Source: Terana coerulea (lineage: Eukaryota; Basidiomycota; Agaricomycetes; Polyporales; Phanerochaetaceae). From it: a stretch of DNA of 64,000 nt. A program made the position numbers and the translations under genes. Position 1 is the first letter of the stretch; every line of letters begins with the position of its first letter. The stretch covers positions 124,001-188,000 of the forward strand of contig JAKOGH010000776.1 of the NCBI GenBank assembly GCA_024811115.1. The letters are read 5' to 3'. This document shows, in pieces, positions 1-11,207 of this stretch. Under the pieces are notes generated by a model, which was not told the DNA's origin, did not search any database, and worked only from the letters and a program-made list of their open reading frames with translations.

Positions 1-509
1 GGCGCCAGCCTACATTGCGACTTGATGACTTCGGCTTCTCTTGGGTTCAGCGGAAGGCCGATGAGGCCCAAGCCAGCGAGATTCAACCCCGGATTTGGGG
101 CGTCTTTGTACGAGCGATGAAACGAGAAGTCTCCGACATACTCTGCCCCTTCCAATGCTTCTTCTAGGTCTTGCTGAGAGCGCGGTTGGCGTTATTTTGT
201 CGTGACAGATAAAGTATTGTGACTTACCCGGACATCAGCAGAATCACCTTCGTCTTCGGACTCTTCCTCCTCCTCTTCAGACCCTTCCTCTTCGTCACCA
301 GGTTCTTCCTCTTTCTCGCCTTCTTCGTCTACCTCCATATCTCCGGCATGTTGTTGCTCGAGGTGGAGGAACGGTTGCGGTACTGGCGGTACTGGAGGGT
401 ATGGGATTGGAGGATATGGCATGGGATGGTAGCCAAAGGGATACACTAGGATCGCATTACCGTATTGGTCTAAATGATAGTCGGGCATAGGAAAACCTGG
501 CCCGTCCAT
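1..509 (-). CDS. 2OG-Fe(II) dioxygenase-family protein, 5' part only (runs off left edge)
   Basis: The ATG at 509 opens a Pro/Tyr-rich head (MDGPGFPMPDYHLDQYG) followed by a long Glu/Asp tract. A GTAAGT donor near 229 and a CAG acceptor near 174 remove a short intron. The next exon reads QDLEEALEGAEYVGDFSF and continues with HRSYKDAPNPGLNLAGLG. That block matches the N-terminal block of the copies at 4341 and 27897 (FSFHRTYPQAPN and its equivalent), which lies just before the dioxygenase fold. Family assignment therefore rests on paralogy inside the window; the catalytic domain lies outside it. The acidic head resembles the acidic start of the 27897 copy. An in-frame TTG upstream is not needed as a start. 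No break is seen in the visible part, so this may be the functional member of the cluster. Confidence 0.7.
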
Positions 510-1018
510 TGTGGTCGCTGGCGGGCAATTTTGCAGGAGAGTAAGAAGGCTCGCCTTACGAGCTATCAATATAGCTCAGAGATGATATTTTCTCAATCAA
601 GAGCTCGACAAAGTGCGGGAATTGCAATGTGGCATTATCTCAGTGGCGGTGGTGAGAGTGGAAAGACGACAGCGCGAGTCGGCTCGGAGTCGCGACTGTG
701 ACGGTCACAGAACGGCGCGGTCTCGTGACAAAGTGGGAGGATGCTGCCTTGTTCCCACGACCTAAATATTGTCTTCGTGGCGTTTGCTTCCAAATTTCGC
801 TGTCGACGCACATTCATACTAGTTCCGGCAGCATATATGGATTTTGCTAATAGTACAGCATTTCGCCACGCACATGTCGCGACGGCTCTTCGAGACGATT
901 CACCCAGGACTACTCTTACAATCTCTCAGTTCACGATACACTACGAGGGCACCTGCGGGATTTCCAGAAATATCTCCTACTTCGCAGTGGTAGTACTATG
1001 AAAGATGCTCTGAACGGC

Positions 1019-1409
1019 TCAGTCGCCGGGGCAAGCAACATAAGCAGAGCGAAGCTTGGTTGCGCCCTGCAGCCAACAAGCGGAGCCGTAGCCCTGGCCG
1101 GTCTGAGACGCCGAAGTGCAGCCGTTCTCGTTGTGGATGGTGACGCGATAGTTGCTACCAACGTTGCTGAATTGAACGGCACCGAAGTCTGTGGCATGCT
1201 AGTCAGCACATGGTCTAGAGCGTGGACAGGACCGACGAGCGATGTTTGGGGGTTTGAAACTCACCGCCGGGCGGGTCGTAGCACTGGTTGCAGTTTCCGT
1301 TGTACGTGTCTTGGGCACTGTCGCAAGCCTTGTCGGCGTAGAACTGCACGGTAGCGGCTTGGACGGCCACGACAAGAAGCAGGGAGGTGAAGACAGAGGA
1401 GAGCTTCAC
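1019..1409 (-). CDS. Small secreted cysteine-rich protein
   Basis: Two exons (1409..1265 and 1188..1019) are joined across a GTGAGT...CACAG intron and encode 104 residues. The first 18 residues are a clear signal peptide (K2, hydrophobic SLLLVVAVQA, cut near AQA-like VQA|A). The mature part has six cysteines (29, 40, 43, 72, 86, 101), so three disulfides are likely. It is probably an extracellular protein of unknown role. The codon at the expected start is GTG, not ATG, and no in-frame ATG lies just upstream. Either the initiator has mutated, or the start codon is split by an intron ending GTGCAG. A TATA-like CAATATAAG lies near 1535-1543. I do not recognise a named family. Confidence 0.65.
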
Positions 1410-1534
1410 TGCACGGTGAGAATGATGGTCAGTGGATGTGGTGTATGATGAGTGAAATAGGGTACTCGCTGCCGAATGTTCGGGGTAGTTTGAAGCAGAG
1501 CTGCGAGCTGAGTGAAGTGCATGCAGTTCGAGCT

Positions 1535-1543
1535 CTTATATTG
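1535..1543 (-). promoter_or_regulatory. TATA-like box of the secreted protein gene
   Basis: CAATATAAG on the minus strand, about 130 bases before the coding start. The position suits a fungal core promoter with a moderate 5' leader. Confidence 0.4.
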
Positions 1544-1559
1544 TCTCTGGAATTAAGAT

Positions 1560-3880
1560 TCAAGGGTAGCGTCAGCCATCGAATGCGCCCAAATATGCTT
1601 CAACATGGAGAAACTATGCGTAATGCCTAGAGCTTCAATTTGTGAACCAGAACTCTTAATTAGGTCCAAAAACCTTGGCACGCTGCACAGCAGGGTTAAC
1701 CACAGGTATTGCACTGTCTTAGCTGTTAAGTACGGAAAGCATATTCCAGACACGTCAGTGTGTAAATGACTTAGATATCGCAAGACCACATACGTGAACA
1801 TTTATTTGGTCCAAAATGCAACCAGGTTTGGCGCAAGTAACCTACGAGCACCAAAGAACCAGGCAAGGAGCGCTGGCCTGTACAAAGCAGTAAGCAAGCT
1901 TGTCGGCAATGGAGATGGAGTGAATAGTCTCAACGCCCGCACACACGGGGTCGCTTTGTTCTGCGATGCGGAGTATCCACTATTGACAGAGAGATTGAAC
2001 TCAATGTTCCAAATTTCAGCTTCAGCCACACCGGACAGGATCACGGACGTGAGCTGGCGGCGGGCGGGGTCATCTGCCTTGTTGCCAACAGATATGGAGG
2101 GGTTAGTCAATATTGGAACTGTATGAAGGTCTCCAAGTCCTAGTAACACATCGTGATCATGTTCAACAAAGGTACTTGTTTGAATGAGCTCACCACGCGG
2201 AGGAATCAGTCACGAGAGTTTGTTCGCCTTAGAACAGGCAAGCGTGTTACTCCCGGTATGCTTCAGGTTGTGCGTCCGGTCAGGACCAAATATTAGCGGT
2301 GTGATACAACGTAGCTATCAGCCTCATTGACTGAGTAGCGCGGTACGCGATGACTTACGATGATCCGTACTCGACGCGTGAGCGTCAGCTCTGAGGTTAC
2401 GAAATCCCTTTCATACTTCGAAGCTTTATGTAGAACCCGCAATACTGACCCTGCAATACTACGTTGGTGGAACGCGGTTTGTACTACACCTTGCTTAAAG
2501 CCGGTGGACGTTGTTCGTACGCGTAACCTCATCTAAGCCCGACATGCATTCAGAAGGAAGAGGTAAAACGACAAGTCGCCCTTGCGGTGTTTCAGCCGCG
2601 TGGCGATTGGGTAGGAAGAGCCAATGACGTTGTCAGGATGACTTACGTAACACATGCTTCTGCTGCATATACCGCAAACAACCGGAGGGGTCCTGGCGTT
2701 CCGCCGCATGGGTAAAAGGGGTTGACGAAGACCAACTTGGTGAACGGGTTTCCCCAAGATGCTCCAAGAAAAAACTTCTGTTGTGAAGCCAGGGGCGAGG
2801 CAAGCGGGTTCGGTCCGAGCAAGACGAGAGGATGTTGGGAAATGGCACGTTTCTGAGAGAGCGGCTTTGCACCATATTGTTTGCCACCCATGACCATGCC
2901 GCGCCGCCGATATAGGAAGGGTTGCTCCTGTTGTATCCGACTAGGCTTTGTTCTGCTTGAGGCACTTTGGGTGCGATGTGGCTTTTGCGGCCATGCCGCA
3001 TGAGCGGGCTAGAGGAGCATAGCATCCACCTTCGCTGGCGGTGTTTTAATATATCGAGAATGTGTAAGATGTCGGTCGCCGCTGGCTTCCTAAGTGGCCG
3101 TAATTATGTCGCATATCTAAATGGTAAGAGAACGACTTCATGAGCCACCCCCGTCAAAGCAATGCCTTCTACTCACCAAGCTAGGGTGCGAAGTGGTTGT
3201 CACACGCTGTTGAGCTTGAGAGCTCCAATCATTTGTAACGGCTTCGACTCGGATTCTGTGGTAAAAGGATGCACGTAGTAAGCGAACATCCCGGAGTTAC
3301 AACGCAATCCGAACTAGAGCGTGCATGATCCAGACGTCCACTCACTGATGCCGGGACACTGTCCCAGTTTTTGAATGGTCAATGGTAACTTGTCTGCTGT
3401 ATGAAAGAAGCGGGACTCGGCCTCCTGGTGTCCCAAGCAACGTTCGTGTTCGCCAAGGCCTTCCTCCGAGCTCTTCTTTCGCTCTTCCTTCGTACCAACG
3501 TGACGTCCCGTATCTGAGCTGAAATTTCAAGTAAATTGGCTACCAGTTCTATGATCCAGAAAGGTATTAGCATTGTGGTGGTGGTCACGGTATATGGTCA
3601 CACACTCTCTCCACTGTTCGTGCAATACATTGTAGGATGCGGACGCACACACCCAGGGCAATCACGCGTCCGAGTCGTATGGGTGCTCGCGAGGAGAATC
3701 CCGCAGCGCATGTCGAAATAGGCGTCGATGTATCGCTATGTGACTATGACTAAATGAGCACGAGCGCAACCAACTATTAGAGTAGGGCGTACTGAGAGCC
3801 AGCGTCATAGAGCGAGAGCTTTTAAGCGCCCCGCACGGCTTGCTTGGTATCATGGTCGACTCCTGGCAGACTCCTGGCGT
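1560..3880. other. Gene-poor stretch
   Basis: About 2.3 kb with no reading frame that shows family motifs or plausible splice-linked exons on either strand. Composition is mixed. It may be old decayed repeat DNA; nothing specific can be supported. Confidence 0.4.
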
Positions 3881-3886
3881 ACTGGT

Positions 3887-4160
3887 CTATAGGTGGTAGT
3901 CAGGCATGATAAAACCTGGCTGGTCCATTATTGTCGTCGATGTAAAGTTCAATGAAGAGGTAGGAAGTTATATAAGCCTTACTGAATCATAGATACAGCC
4001 CGAAGAGTTTATTTTCTCTAAGAAATGGACAGGAGCGGGGATTGTAGAGTGACATTAATATCTCGTGGTGGTAGTGAGCGGTAAAGAGCGAAAAGCGGGA
4101 GGTGTGAGCGTGACTGTCACAAGTAGGCACGGTCCCGTGACAGGTGGGGCTTTGTGTGAC
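3887..4160 (-). pseudogene. Relic of the start and promoter of the gene at 509
   Basis: The stretch aligns base by base, with substitutions and small gaps, to 464-740, which is the start and upstream region of the first gene. On the minus strand the ATG at 3928 reads MDQPGFIMPDYHL and then hits TAG (3887-3889). The intact gene reads MDGPGFPMPDYHLDQYG. Shared upstream blocks include GTCACAG...CGGTC(C/T)CGTGACA. Homology stops beyond the TAG, so only a start fragment was duplicated or survives. It lies head to head with the copy at 4341, about 410 bases apart. Confidence 0.75.
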
Positions 4161-4340
4161 CGCTAGCAGCGGCGACTACGTTCAAGCTCTGTGTCTTGTG
4201 CCACAACTTGTCTCTTCGCGAATTCTCTTCAACCTTCGATCTTCGACGTTCGACCTCGAGAAGCTTATTCGTAAATATTATTGCGTCTTTACTACTACAG
4301 ACGAGTTCTTGTGGTACAAATATTGATACTTCACGGCGCC

Positions 4341-7300
4341 ATGTCTACGCCAGCCCAAGCGCGTCGAGAACAGCACTCTGAAGCTGAAGAAGAGGCAAAT
4401 GTCAGAGTGAGTTGTCTACTTTGCAAGGTTCCAGCAAATAGCTCATCTTTATAGAAAGAATTACAAGATGCGCTGAGCTCGAGCGCGGACTTTCGTGCGG
4501 CTTTCTCATTCCACCGAACCTACCCACAAGCTCCAAATCTAGGACTCAAAGTCGGAGATTTTGAGGTGCCCGACCTTCCTCTTACCACTGAGGATGCAGA
4601 AGCAATCAAAGCAAGGAGTACACAGGCACCATTTGGCATGGGCGAACCAACCGTCGTTGACACGTTAGTTCGAGATACTTGGGAGATTGACGCAACACGG
4701 GTAGGTAATTCAAACTCTGTCGCAAGGGTTAGCTAAATATGAACGCTTATGCAGGTCTCATTTGCGACCCACTGGGATGGGTTTGTTAGAGAAGTGACGA
4801 CGCATGTTTGCGCGGAGTTGGGCGTGGACATGGCGCGTAGCCAGCCAAGGGCAGAACTGTACAAGCTCTTGCTGTACGAAACGGGCTCTCAGTAAGTACG
4901 AACGAAGTCGGAGAGACACATACCAACCATTCTACACAGTTTCCTGCCACATGTCGAGTAAGCTCCTTGGGTCTTCGCCTCTTGTGTGTACGCTTACCTC
5001 TCTGCAGCACTGAGAAGGCAGATGGAATGTTTGCGACGATTGTCATTGTCTTGCCCTCGTCGTTCACGGGTGGAGCGGCACATCTCTCACACGGTGACGT
5101 TTCAGTTGTCTATGATTGCAGCCCACGGAGCCACGCCGACACCACCGTCCTTGCCTAGTACACCGATGTCAAGCACGAGATCAAGCCCGTCACATCTGGC
5201 TACCGGCTCGCCTTGTCATACAACCTCGTACACACTATGCCATCCGTCCCTCCACCTTTGCCTCCGACCTCGGGCATTGCGCAGCAACTGGACAAAATTA
5301 TGCGCGCTTGGAAAGCCGACGCCGGTGCAAATATGCCGCGGAAGCTCTTGTACTTCCTCGACCACAAGTACTCGCAGGCCAACCTTAAAGCGAGCGCATT
5401 GAAAGGGAAGGACGCGCGTAAGGTGTCGCTGCTGCACGCGCTCGCGCAGCAGCACGGCTTCGGGCTCGGCTTCGCCACCGCAAACTGCCATCTCTCGGGG
5501 CCGGGCGCAGAGGAGTATGATGGCGACTTCGCCGAAGTGTACGACCGGCACATGAGGATTGACGACGTGGTAGACTTCGACGGCAAGATGATGGTCGAGG
5601 AGGAGTTTGACTATAATGAGGAGACGGAGCTCATTCCGCCTGACCTTGCAGGAGCAGATCGAGGCTGGGAAATGCGATGAAGAGGAGTATGAGGGATATA
5701 TGGGCAATATGAGTCTTTATCCATTTTATTATTATTATTTTACGTTGAGACTATTAACTACAGTGTGTAGGGCGCTGGGACGTTGGAGCGATGTATGTAT
5801 ATCTTCTTCCATTGCCCTTAATTCGTGATGATCTGATTGTCATCAGGGTATCGACGAACCCTTCTCATTATCTGGCCGCCGTGGGCAAACTACGCGATGG
5901 TTTACAACGGCTACGACGGGTTTCACCGAGCTTGCCAAGAACTTGAGAAGACAACTGATGCGCCTTCTCCGGAGAAGTCTGATCTTGCGCATTGGGTCGT
6001 CAGCGAGTACAAGACTGACAGTACGGCTGCGGCCAATGCAGTTTGTAAGCTCGCATCCCTGTGGAAGGACGTGGAGCTCTGGACCCATGCCGTCAGTGTA
6101 TGCTCGAAATGGCCGGGAGTAGCAGTTATACCGGACTCCTATGAAGCTCGAGGCAGTTGCGGAGTTTGGCTTTGAGGAGGTACGACCAAGGTAAGTCACC
6201 CTATGACCTTTCAGGGCAAGACGCGATTATTGACGTAGTTCCTGTTCAGCTTGGAAATAATGTTGAAGAACGACAGGCATAACTACGCAAGGCTAGAATT
6301 CGTTAAGTCTTTTGAGGAGTTGGTCGCAACTGCCGACGGCTTATCCACTACAACCTCGTCTGAGATCCGTTTGTGGACCGAGGCACAAAGGCAGGAACTC
6401 TTCCGTTCACTAGCGAAGCCCGACCTCAAAGACCTTGATGTCCTGGTCTCCGTAGCCCACGCCAATGGCGGCATCGAATTTATGAAAGACGTGTAAGTGT
6501 TTGGTTCTTGTTGAAGTCCTACACTGAGCTAACTTTCATATAGACTCCTTGACCAGCTCACCTCGTCAGGCGACGATCAGTTCCTTCAGGGCTTTGCACT
6601 TCGAATCTTCGAAGACAGCGCCTTCCCTGACAAAGATGCTAAATCAGTGGTTGTCTCCACCTTGCTCGCTGCTGCGATCTCAAAGATGACATTCTTCAGG
6701 CCCACACCGCCGAAGCCCGCGTACTCCTTCTACACGTCGGCGAATGCAGCTCCGCCACTGGACCCATTTGCAGTGACACGGCAATACATCAACGCCTGCT
6801 TCGATGTGCGCTGTGAGACCCTCCTCAAAAATATCGTTGACCGACTCCTGGTGTCTGTTCGCGGCTTAGACCTCGAGGAATCTCAGCAATGCGCGATACG
6901 GGCCATGCTTCCCGCCGTTGCACAGGCCGCTGAACGGTTTGGAGCAGAGAGGGGGACGGGCTCGCACACGGGCTGGATAAGTTGCAGGATGCAAGCCTCA
7001 CGCTGTTTTTGGATTGGGTTGCCGTTCATTCAGGCTCGTTGACGGAGGAGAATATGTCGACGCTCGTAAAAGCGACCGTGGTGAACGGGAGCCCCGACGT
7101 TTTCCGCAAGTGCTGACCTTCTCATATCGACAGTGTTATACCCGAAGCTGGAGTCAGCGAGTCTTTCCGATTCTGACATTCGGGTGATAGCCGAGATCCT
7201 CCATAAGGAACGCAAACGCTCCAAGTTTCCGCAGGATTACGCCAGGACGCCCTCTCGAGTCATACATTGCCTCCGTGGTCGAGTCATACGCTTCAAGAGC

Positions 7301-8103
7301 CAGCTTGCGGGACGCCAAGCTCTATTCTGAACGGTTTGACTTGGTGCCTAGACATCGGCTCACGAGACCTTTGCGGATCAATCATCCTTCGGCTACTTGA
7401 ACCCAAGCTGCTCAAGATGTCTTACATCACTAATACACTGGTTCCTCTTCTTCCACAACTACACAGTTTGGGGCCTGCAACGCGGTATGCTCGACGTACT
7501 GCAGCCAGCGTTCCCAAAAATCATGGTCGCGTGGATGGAGCAAGTGCTTGGCCTGCAACCTGCGCCGAACCCGACGTTGTCTGTGGGCCTCGCCAAAATG
7601 TCAAGCTGGACGTGTGCGTGCAAGCACTGCTCCGACGCACGGACGTTCCTTACGCAGGACCCGAAGCTCAGTACCACTCTGTATCGAATCGGCGCTCCTG
7701 CGAGGAAGCATGTCGAGAAGGAGGCTGCCGAGCACGCGCGGTCGCTGGCCGAGTGCGACACCGACCGGACGTCTTCACCTCAAGGAATTATAGTAAGCTC
7801 AGCACGGTTTCAGCGCGACTTGAAGCTCCTACTCACAACGTTCCGTAGATCAAGAAGACGCAGCCGTTATTTGACCTTGTGCGATGGCAGGCCGAACGGC
7901 AGAATGGCTTGACGATGCTGGATACTATCGGGCATAATGAGGAGGAGCGGAAGACACTTCTTGGCCCTGAGTACCTCCGGATTGTTTCGACCTTACGACA
8001 GGCTCAGCCGAGCTCCTCTTCGGATCCAGAGCCGCCTACGAAGCGGAGGAAGGTGCTTCAGCATGACCCAAACGATGTTATCGATTCAACTGGGTCGCCG
8101 TAA
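4341..8103 (+). pseudogene. 2OG-Fe(II) dioxygenase-family gene, near full length but broken
   Basis: Exons joined by short introns (the first follows ANVR, the next follows IDATR) give an FSFHRTYPQAPN head and then a prolyl-4-hydroxylase-like fold. HVDTEK supplies the proximal His and Asp (split by an intron), followed by GMFATIVIVLP and GGAAHLSHG. The distal His is in DVKHEIKPV and the 2OG-binding Arg in SGYRLALSY. A long middle region follows. The C-terminal module has WTCACKHC...ARTFL (a possible Cys-cluster metal site), GAPARKHVEKE, and a basic PPTKRRKV nuclear-signal-like tail. Lesions are TAG at 5156-5158 where the paralogue has Trp (AWY), a one-base insertion near 5648, one near 6140, one near 6955-6975, and an eroded splice donor near 7107. 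The catalytic residues survive but the frame does not. This is a recent pseudogene, unless the indels are sequence errors; the TAG is a substitution. Confidence 0.8.
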
Positions 8104-8237
8104 ACATGAGGCTACTCGTATATGCGCTTGCTTGCTACCTTATTTGCTGCTCGTACTTGATATTGTCGTGCTGAATATATTTGGACTGTTTCTCTGACAG
8201 GGGAAATTAATAACTCTCTCTGGCGGGAGTCACGGAA

Positions 8238-8718
8238 ATGGCGCTTAACCGCGCGGTGGCTAAGCTTGCAAAGTGGACGTGCGCATGCGAGGTCTGTGTC
8301 GCCGCGCGGACATTTTTAACAGACGACCCTGACGAGAGCGTCGAGCTGAAAGCGATCGGTGCGCCGAAGCGAAAGCACGTAGAGAAGGAGCTGCTGGCGC
8401 ATGCACGGGCCCTCGCTTCGTTTCGAGCGGTCTACACTGTTCCGCACGGACTGCTAGTGAGCATTTCCTCTGCTCATTCATTTAAGATGCCTCGCTGAAT
8501 GTTACCTCCAGATACAAAAAGATGAGGCGCTGTACAAGTTCACGAAGTGGAAAGGCGGAAAGGCGAAGGGCAGCACAGTACTTGCCAACATTGAAACCGA
8601 CGAAGACGGCCTCAGGCGGCTCCTTGGGCCGGTCTACGACAGGGCTATAGCGGCGCTGAGGAGCACTAATCGCACGACTGACAGTGGTGAACCGCCAGTG
8701 AAGAGGACGAAACGGTAA
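8238..8718 (+). CDS. Detached C-terminal module of the 2OG-family protein
   Basis: Two exons (8238..8456 and 8512..8718; GTGAGC...CTCCAG intron) encode 141 residues with an open frame. The product aligns with the last part of the 4341 gene: KWTCACEVC...ARTFLTDDP, IGAPKRKHVEKE, HARAL, then LLGPVYDRA and a basic PPVKRTKR end. The intron position is the same as in the parent. It therefore looks like a tandem partial duplication that kept only the Cys-cluster plus basic tail and gained an ATG. The whole dioxygenase part is missing. The open frame, next to a parent with several breaks, is suggestive of retained function, but it is short enough to be open by chance. No promoter is obvious apart from an AT-rich stretch at 8165-8220. 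Confidence 0.6.
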
Positions 8719-9022
8719 CATGCTTGTGTCAAACCGTAGGAATAGGTGCTTCCTGGATATCTCCTTCCGCTAATCATGGCCGCATACTTTCTTGTACCAC
8801 TTATATCTACTCTTCATATATACCTTTTAATTCCTCTGCGCTACTGCGCATGCACGATTCAGACCGCGGTCCAGATTCGTCCTTGTGGCGCGGGATTTGG
8901 CGGTTTGATATATTTTCCCACGGTAATTAATACACCCAGCAAATCTCCGACCACCTCGTCTTACATTGTTCCTCCATCCACATCATTACAGTACACGGAA
9001 TACACGCTCCTTGCTTGACAGT

Positions 9023-9549
9023 ATGGCCGACCACGGAGACGTCATCGACATATCCTCCTCGCCGGAGCCCGAGGCGCGCCCGGCGGCGGCGAAGAAGGGC
9101 ACGAAGCGCAAGTCCGACGCGTCCGAGGCCACCAACGCGGGATCTTCGTCCGGAGCCTCCAAAGCCGCTGCAGCCCCGCCGAAAAAGAAAACAAAGAAGC
9201 CAGAGCCAGAGCCGTCGCGGTGGCCGTGGATCGACAGATGCAAGCCCGACCTGTGAGCTCCCATTGCTTTGAACTGCTCGCGGATCGCTCGGGTTTGCTG
9301 CTGACCAGCGGCTTTGAATTTTCACTTTCGACGTGGTCGTGCAGCCAGTTCAAGAACACTAGGATCGAGGCGTACAACTGCGGCGGGCTGTACTTCAAGG
9401 CGACAGGCAAGACGATCGCGGACCGCCTGGACAAGTTGGAGAAGTTCTTTGAGGAGTGTGATGGCGACGAGACGGCACACCCGTGCGTCGCTTTCTTGTG
9501 CCGCGAAAGTTGTGGCTTACCGCGTCGCTTCAGACGATATGGCTACTGA
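9023..9549 (+). CDS. Small Lys/Ala-rich, nuclear-looking protein (paralogue A)
   Basis: ATG at 9023 opens an acidic start (MADHGDVIDISSSPEPE), followed by a basic Ala/Lys stretch (KKGTKRKSD, PPKKKTKKPEPEP) that would serve as a nuclear signal. WPWID follows. A GTGAGC...ACCAG intron near 9253-9308 leads to a cysteine-containing second exon (WSCSQFKNTRIEAYNCGGLYF, then a DRLDKLEKFFEECDGDE helix). The stop is TGA at 9547-9549. The same protein, inverted, lies at 34853-34388, including about 150 bases of upstream DNA. I do not recognise the family. The last 20 residues differ between the copies, so one or both tails may be frame-shifted or have an extra exon. Confidence 0.55.
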
Positions 9550-9974
9550 GAACGTGCAGGCTGTTCATGATCGTGATTTCCAACGACTCCGCTTTTACCT
9601 CGTCGAATATATGCAGCTTAGTGCGCTCTCGGTGAACAAACTAAACGAAGGTCGCTTCCGTAGTCGCATCCGAGTTTTGGCCTCCTGCAAGCCCTAATAC
9701 AGTCGTTTTATCGAATTGCTTCCTCCCTCCGTTGGTCAAGCTCTCCTTACCGAGATTTTCCTTTCCTTTCAAAGAGTATTTGCGCGAATTTGAAGGGCAA
9801 CGTCGAGGCATACTTCTGAAATTGAACGCACCGTATGCGGAAAGCCTGGAAATAAGCCGAAGCATACCAGTCGACAGAGCAGGCCAGGCAATGATACAGT
9901 ATCCTTTGCCTTTTTTCGCCGTCTAACGTTCAGTCGCTCAGATGCAGGACTTCAGGAGTGTTCAACCACTAAAC

Positions 9975-10612
9975 TCACAGGAAACCCACATTCGTCCACA
10001 GACGCTGCAAACCTACTCAGCTTCCTCACCTCGCTTCTGTCCGCCCTCGATTTTTCGAAGTTCATCGCCCCGGCAGTGACCCAATAGCCATGGCCAGGCG
10101 CCGACGGCGGCGCGCTGACCAACATTGGCGTTGCACAGGTGAGCTGCGACAACATCATGCAGACCCGCTACTTAGCGCACTCGCATGCCGATCTCCATGG
10201 CTTACGCTTACACACCGCGCCTGCGCCCAGGAACTACTCCGTATGGGCAGCTCTTCTCTACGTCCTCCATGCCAATCAGCGATGTGCTCACGCTGAAGCC
10301 GTTTCACGCAGGCGCGTCGTCTGTGCGCGCAGGCGAGCGCCGCCGCGGCGCTCACGCACCATGCGAAACGATGCGTACCGGGAGTGCGTCCTGTGCCTGC
10401 CTGCGCGTGCCTGAGGCCGTCGACGAGGAGCCTACCTTCCTCGCCGGGAAGCATCAGCGGACGTGGGCCAGGAAGCCGCAGGGGGACGCCGCGGCGGCGG
10501 CCGGCAGCCCGAGCGCGTGCATCGGCCAGCAGATTTCGTCCAGCGAGATCGCTGGGCTGCGCGCGCTGGCGGTGCATATGTATGTGCAGCAGATCGGCTG
10601 CGCAGAAAGTTA
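9975..10612 (+). pseudogene. GH18 chitinase pseudogene, 5'-truncated
   Basis: The stretch matches the GH18 gene at 31120-33424 from its GNPHASADAANLLSF block onward. Here it reads GNPHSSTDAANLLSFLTSL, then a TAG (near 10086) where the intact copy has CAG in a QQPW block, then PWPGADGGALTNIG. Later it matches EEPTFLAGKH and AAAAAGSPSACIGQQI. The catalytic DxxDxDxE motif and everything before it are absent. One splice donor present in the intact copy (GTACGC) is mutated, and about 200 bases of the middle are missing or scrambled. It is a dead fragment, carried here by the same duplication as the gene at 9023. Confidence 0.75.
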
Positions 10613-10639
10613 GCTGCGCTAGTGAACTCGTGGGATATT

Positions 10640-11200
10640 GGCTTACCGAGCCCGGCGTAGGATGGGATGGTGGTAGCAATGACCGGTATGGTCCACTCTT
10701 CTCTGTCATGAGTTCCCCGTACAATGTCTTCCAGGAAAACAGGGGTCACGTACGATAACATACGTTCCCTTGCCGACAATGCCGCCTGCGCGGGATGGGT
10801 GGTTACTTCTCCTGGCCATTGGATCAGATACGTCTTGACAAAGTGCGGGCTTGGTGCTTTCTGAGATTTTTATCCACACGACGGCTACACCCTTCAGAAC
10901 GCCAAGTCTCGGGAAGTACTTGTCATGTTGCAGCTGCGAAGCCCACACCAGTGTAAGTTCATTTTCCTCGGTCTTCCTTGTATTATGCTCCTTGTGACAT
11001 ATTGCCACGACTCATTTCCTGGATCTCACCCTGCCAAATGCGCTATTCATTTGAATTTTATTCGGTTATATCAATACATCTGTCATAAATATCAGCGAAG
11101 AACAGATTCCTACAAAGATGACAGCCTTACCGTGCTAGATTGAGACAAGGAAGGAACAGTTGGCGGTGCATGTCCAAGTAGCCACATGGGTGGTCTGCTT
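10640..11200. other. Gap with possible coding remnant
   Basis: Minus-strand translation shows short protein-like runs (TPVFLEDIVRGTHDREEW, then PVIATTIPSYAGLGKPI, and GVLKGVAVVWIKI) separated by intron-like gaps. They could be exons of a decayed gene. I cannot assign a family. Confidence 0.25.
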
Positions 11201-11207
11201 GTATCTG

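Noticed and set aside
1560..3880. Several minus-strand frames near 2.6-3.0 kb and 3.3-3.6 kb
   Set aside because: Codon content and sequence show no family motif, signal peptide or splice-joined continuation.
4341..8103. Reading the 2OG-family genes as TET/JBP-type DNA demethylases, which are expanded in Agaricomycetes
   Set aside because: The core (HVDTEK, GGAAHLSHG, GYRLALSY) looks like the prolyl-4-hydrox­ylase-like group, and no TET/JBP signature was seen. The substrate remains unknown.
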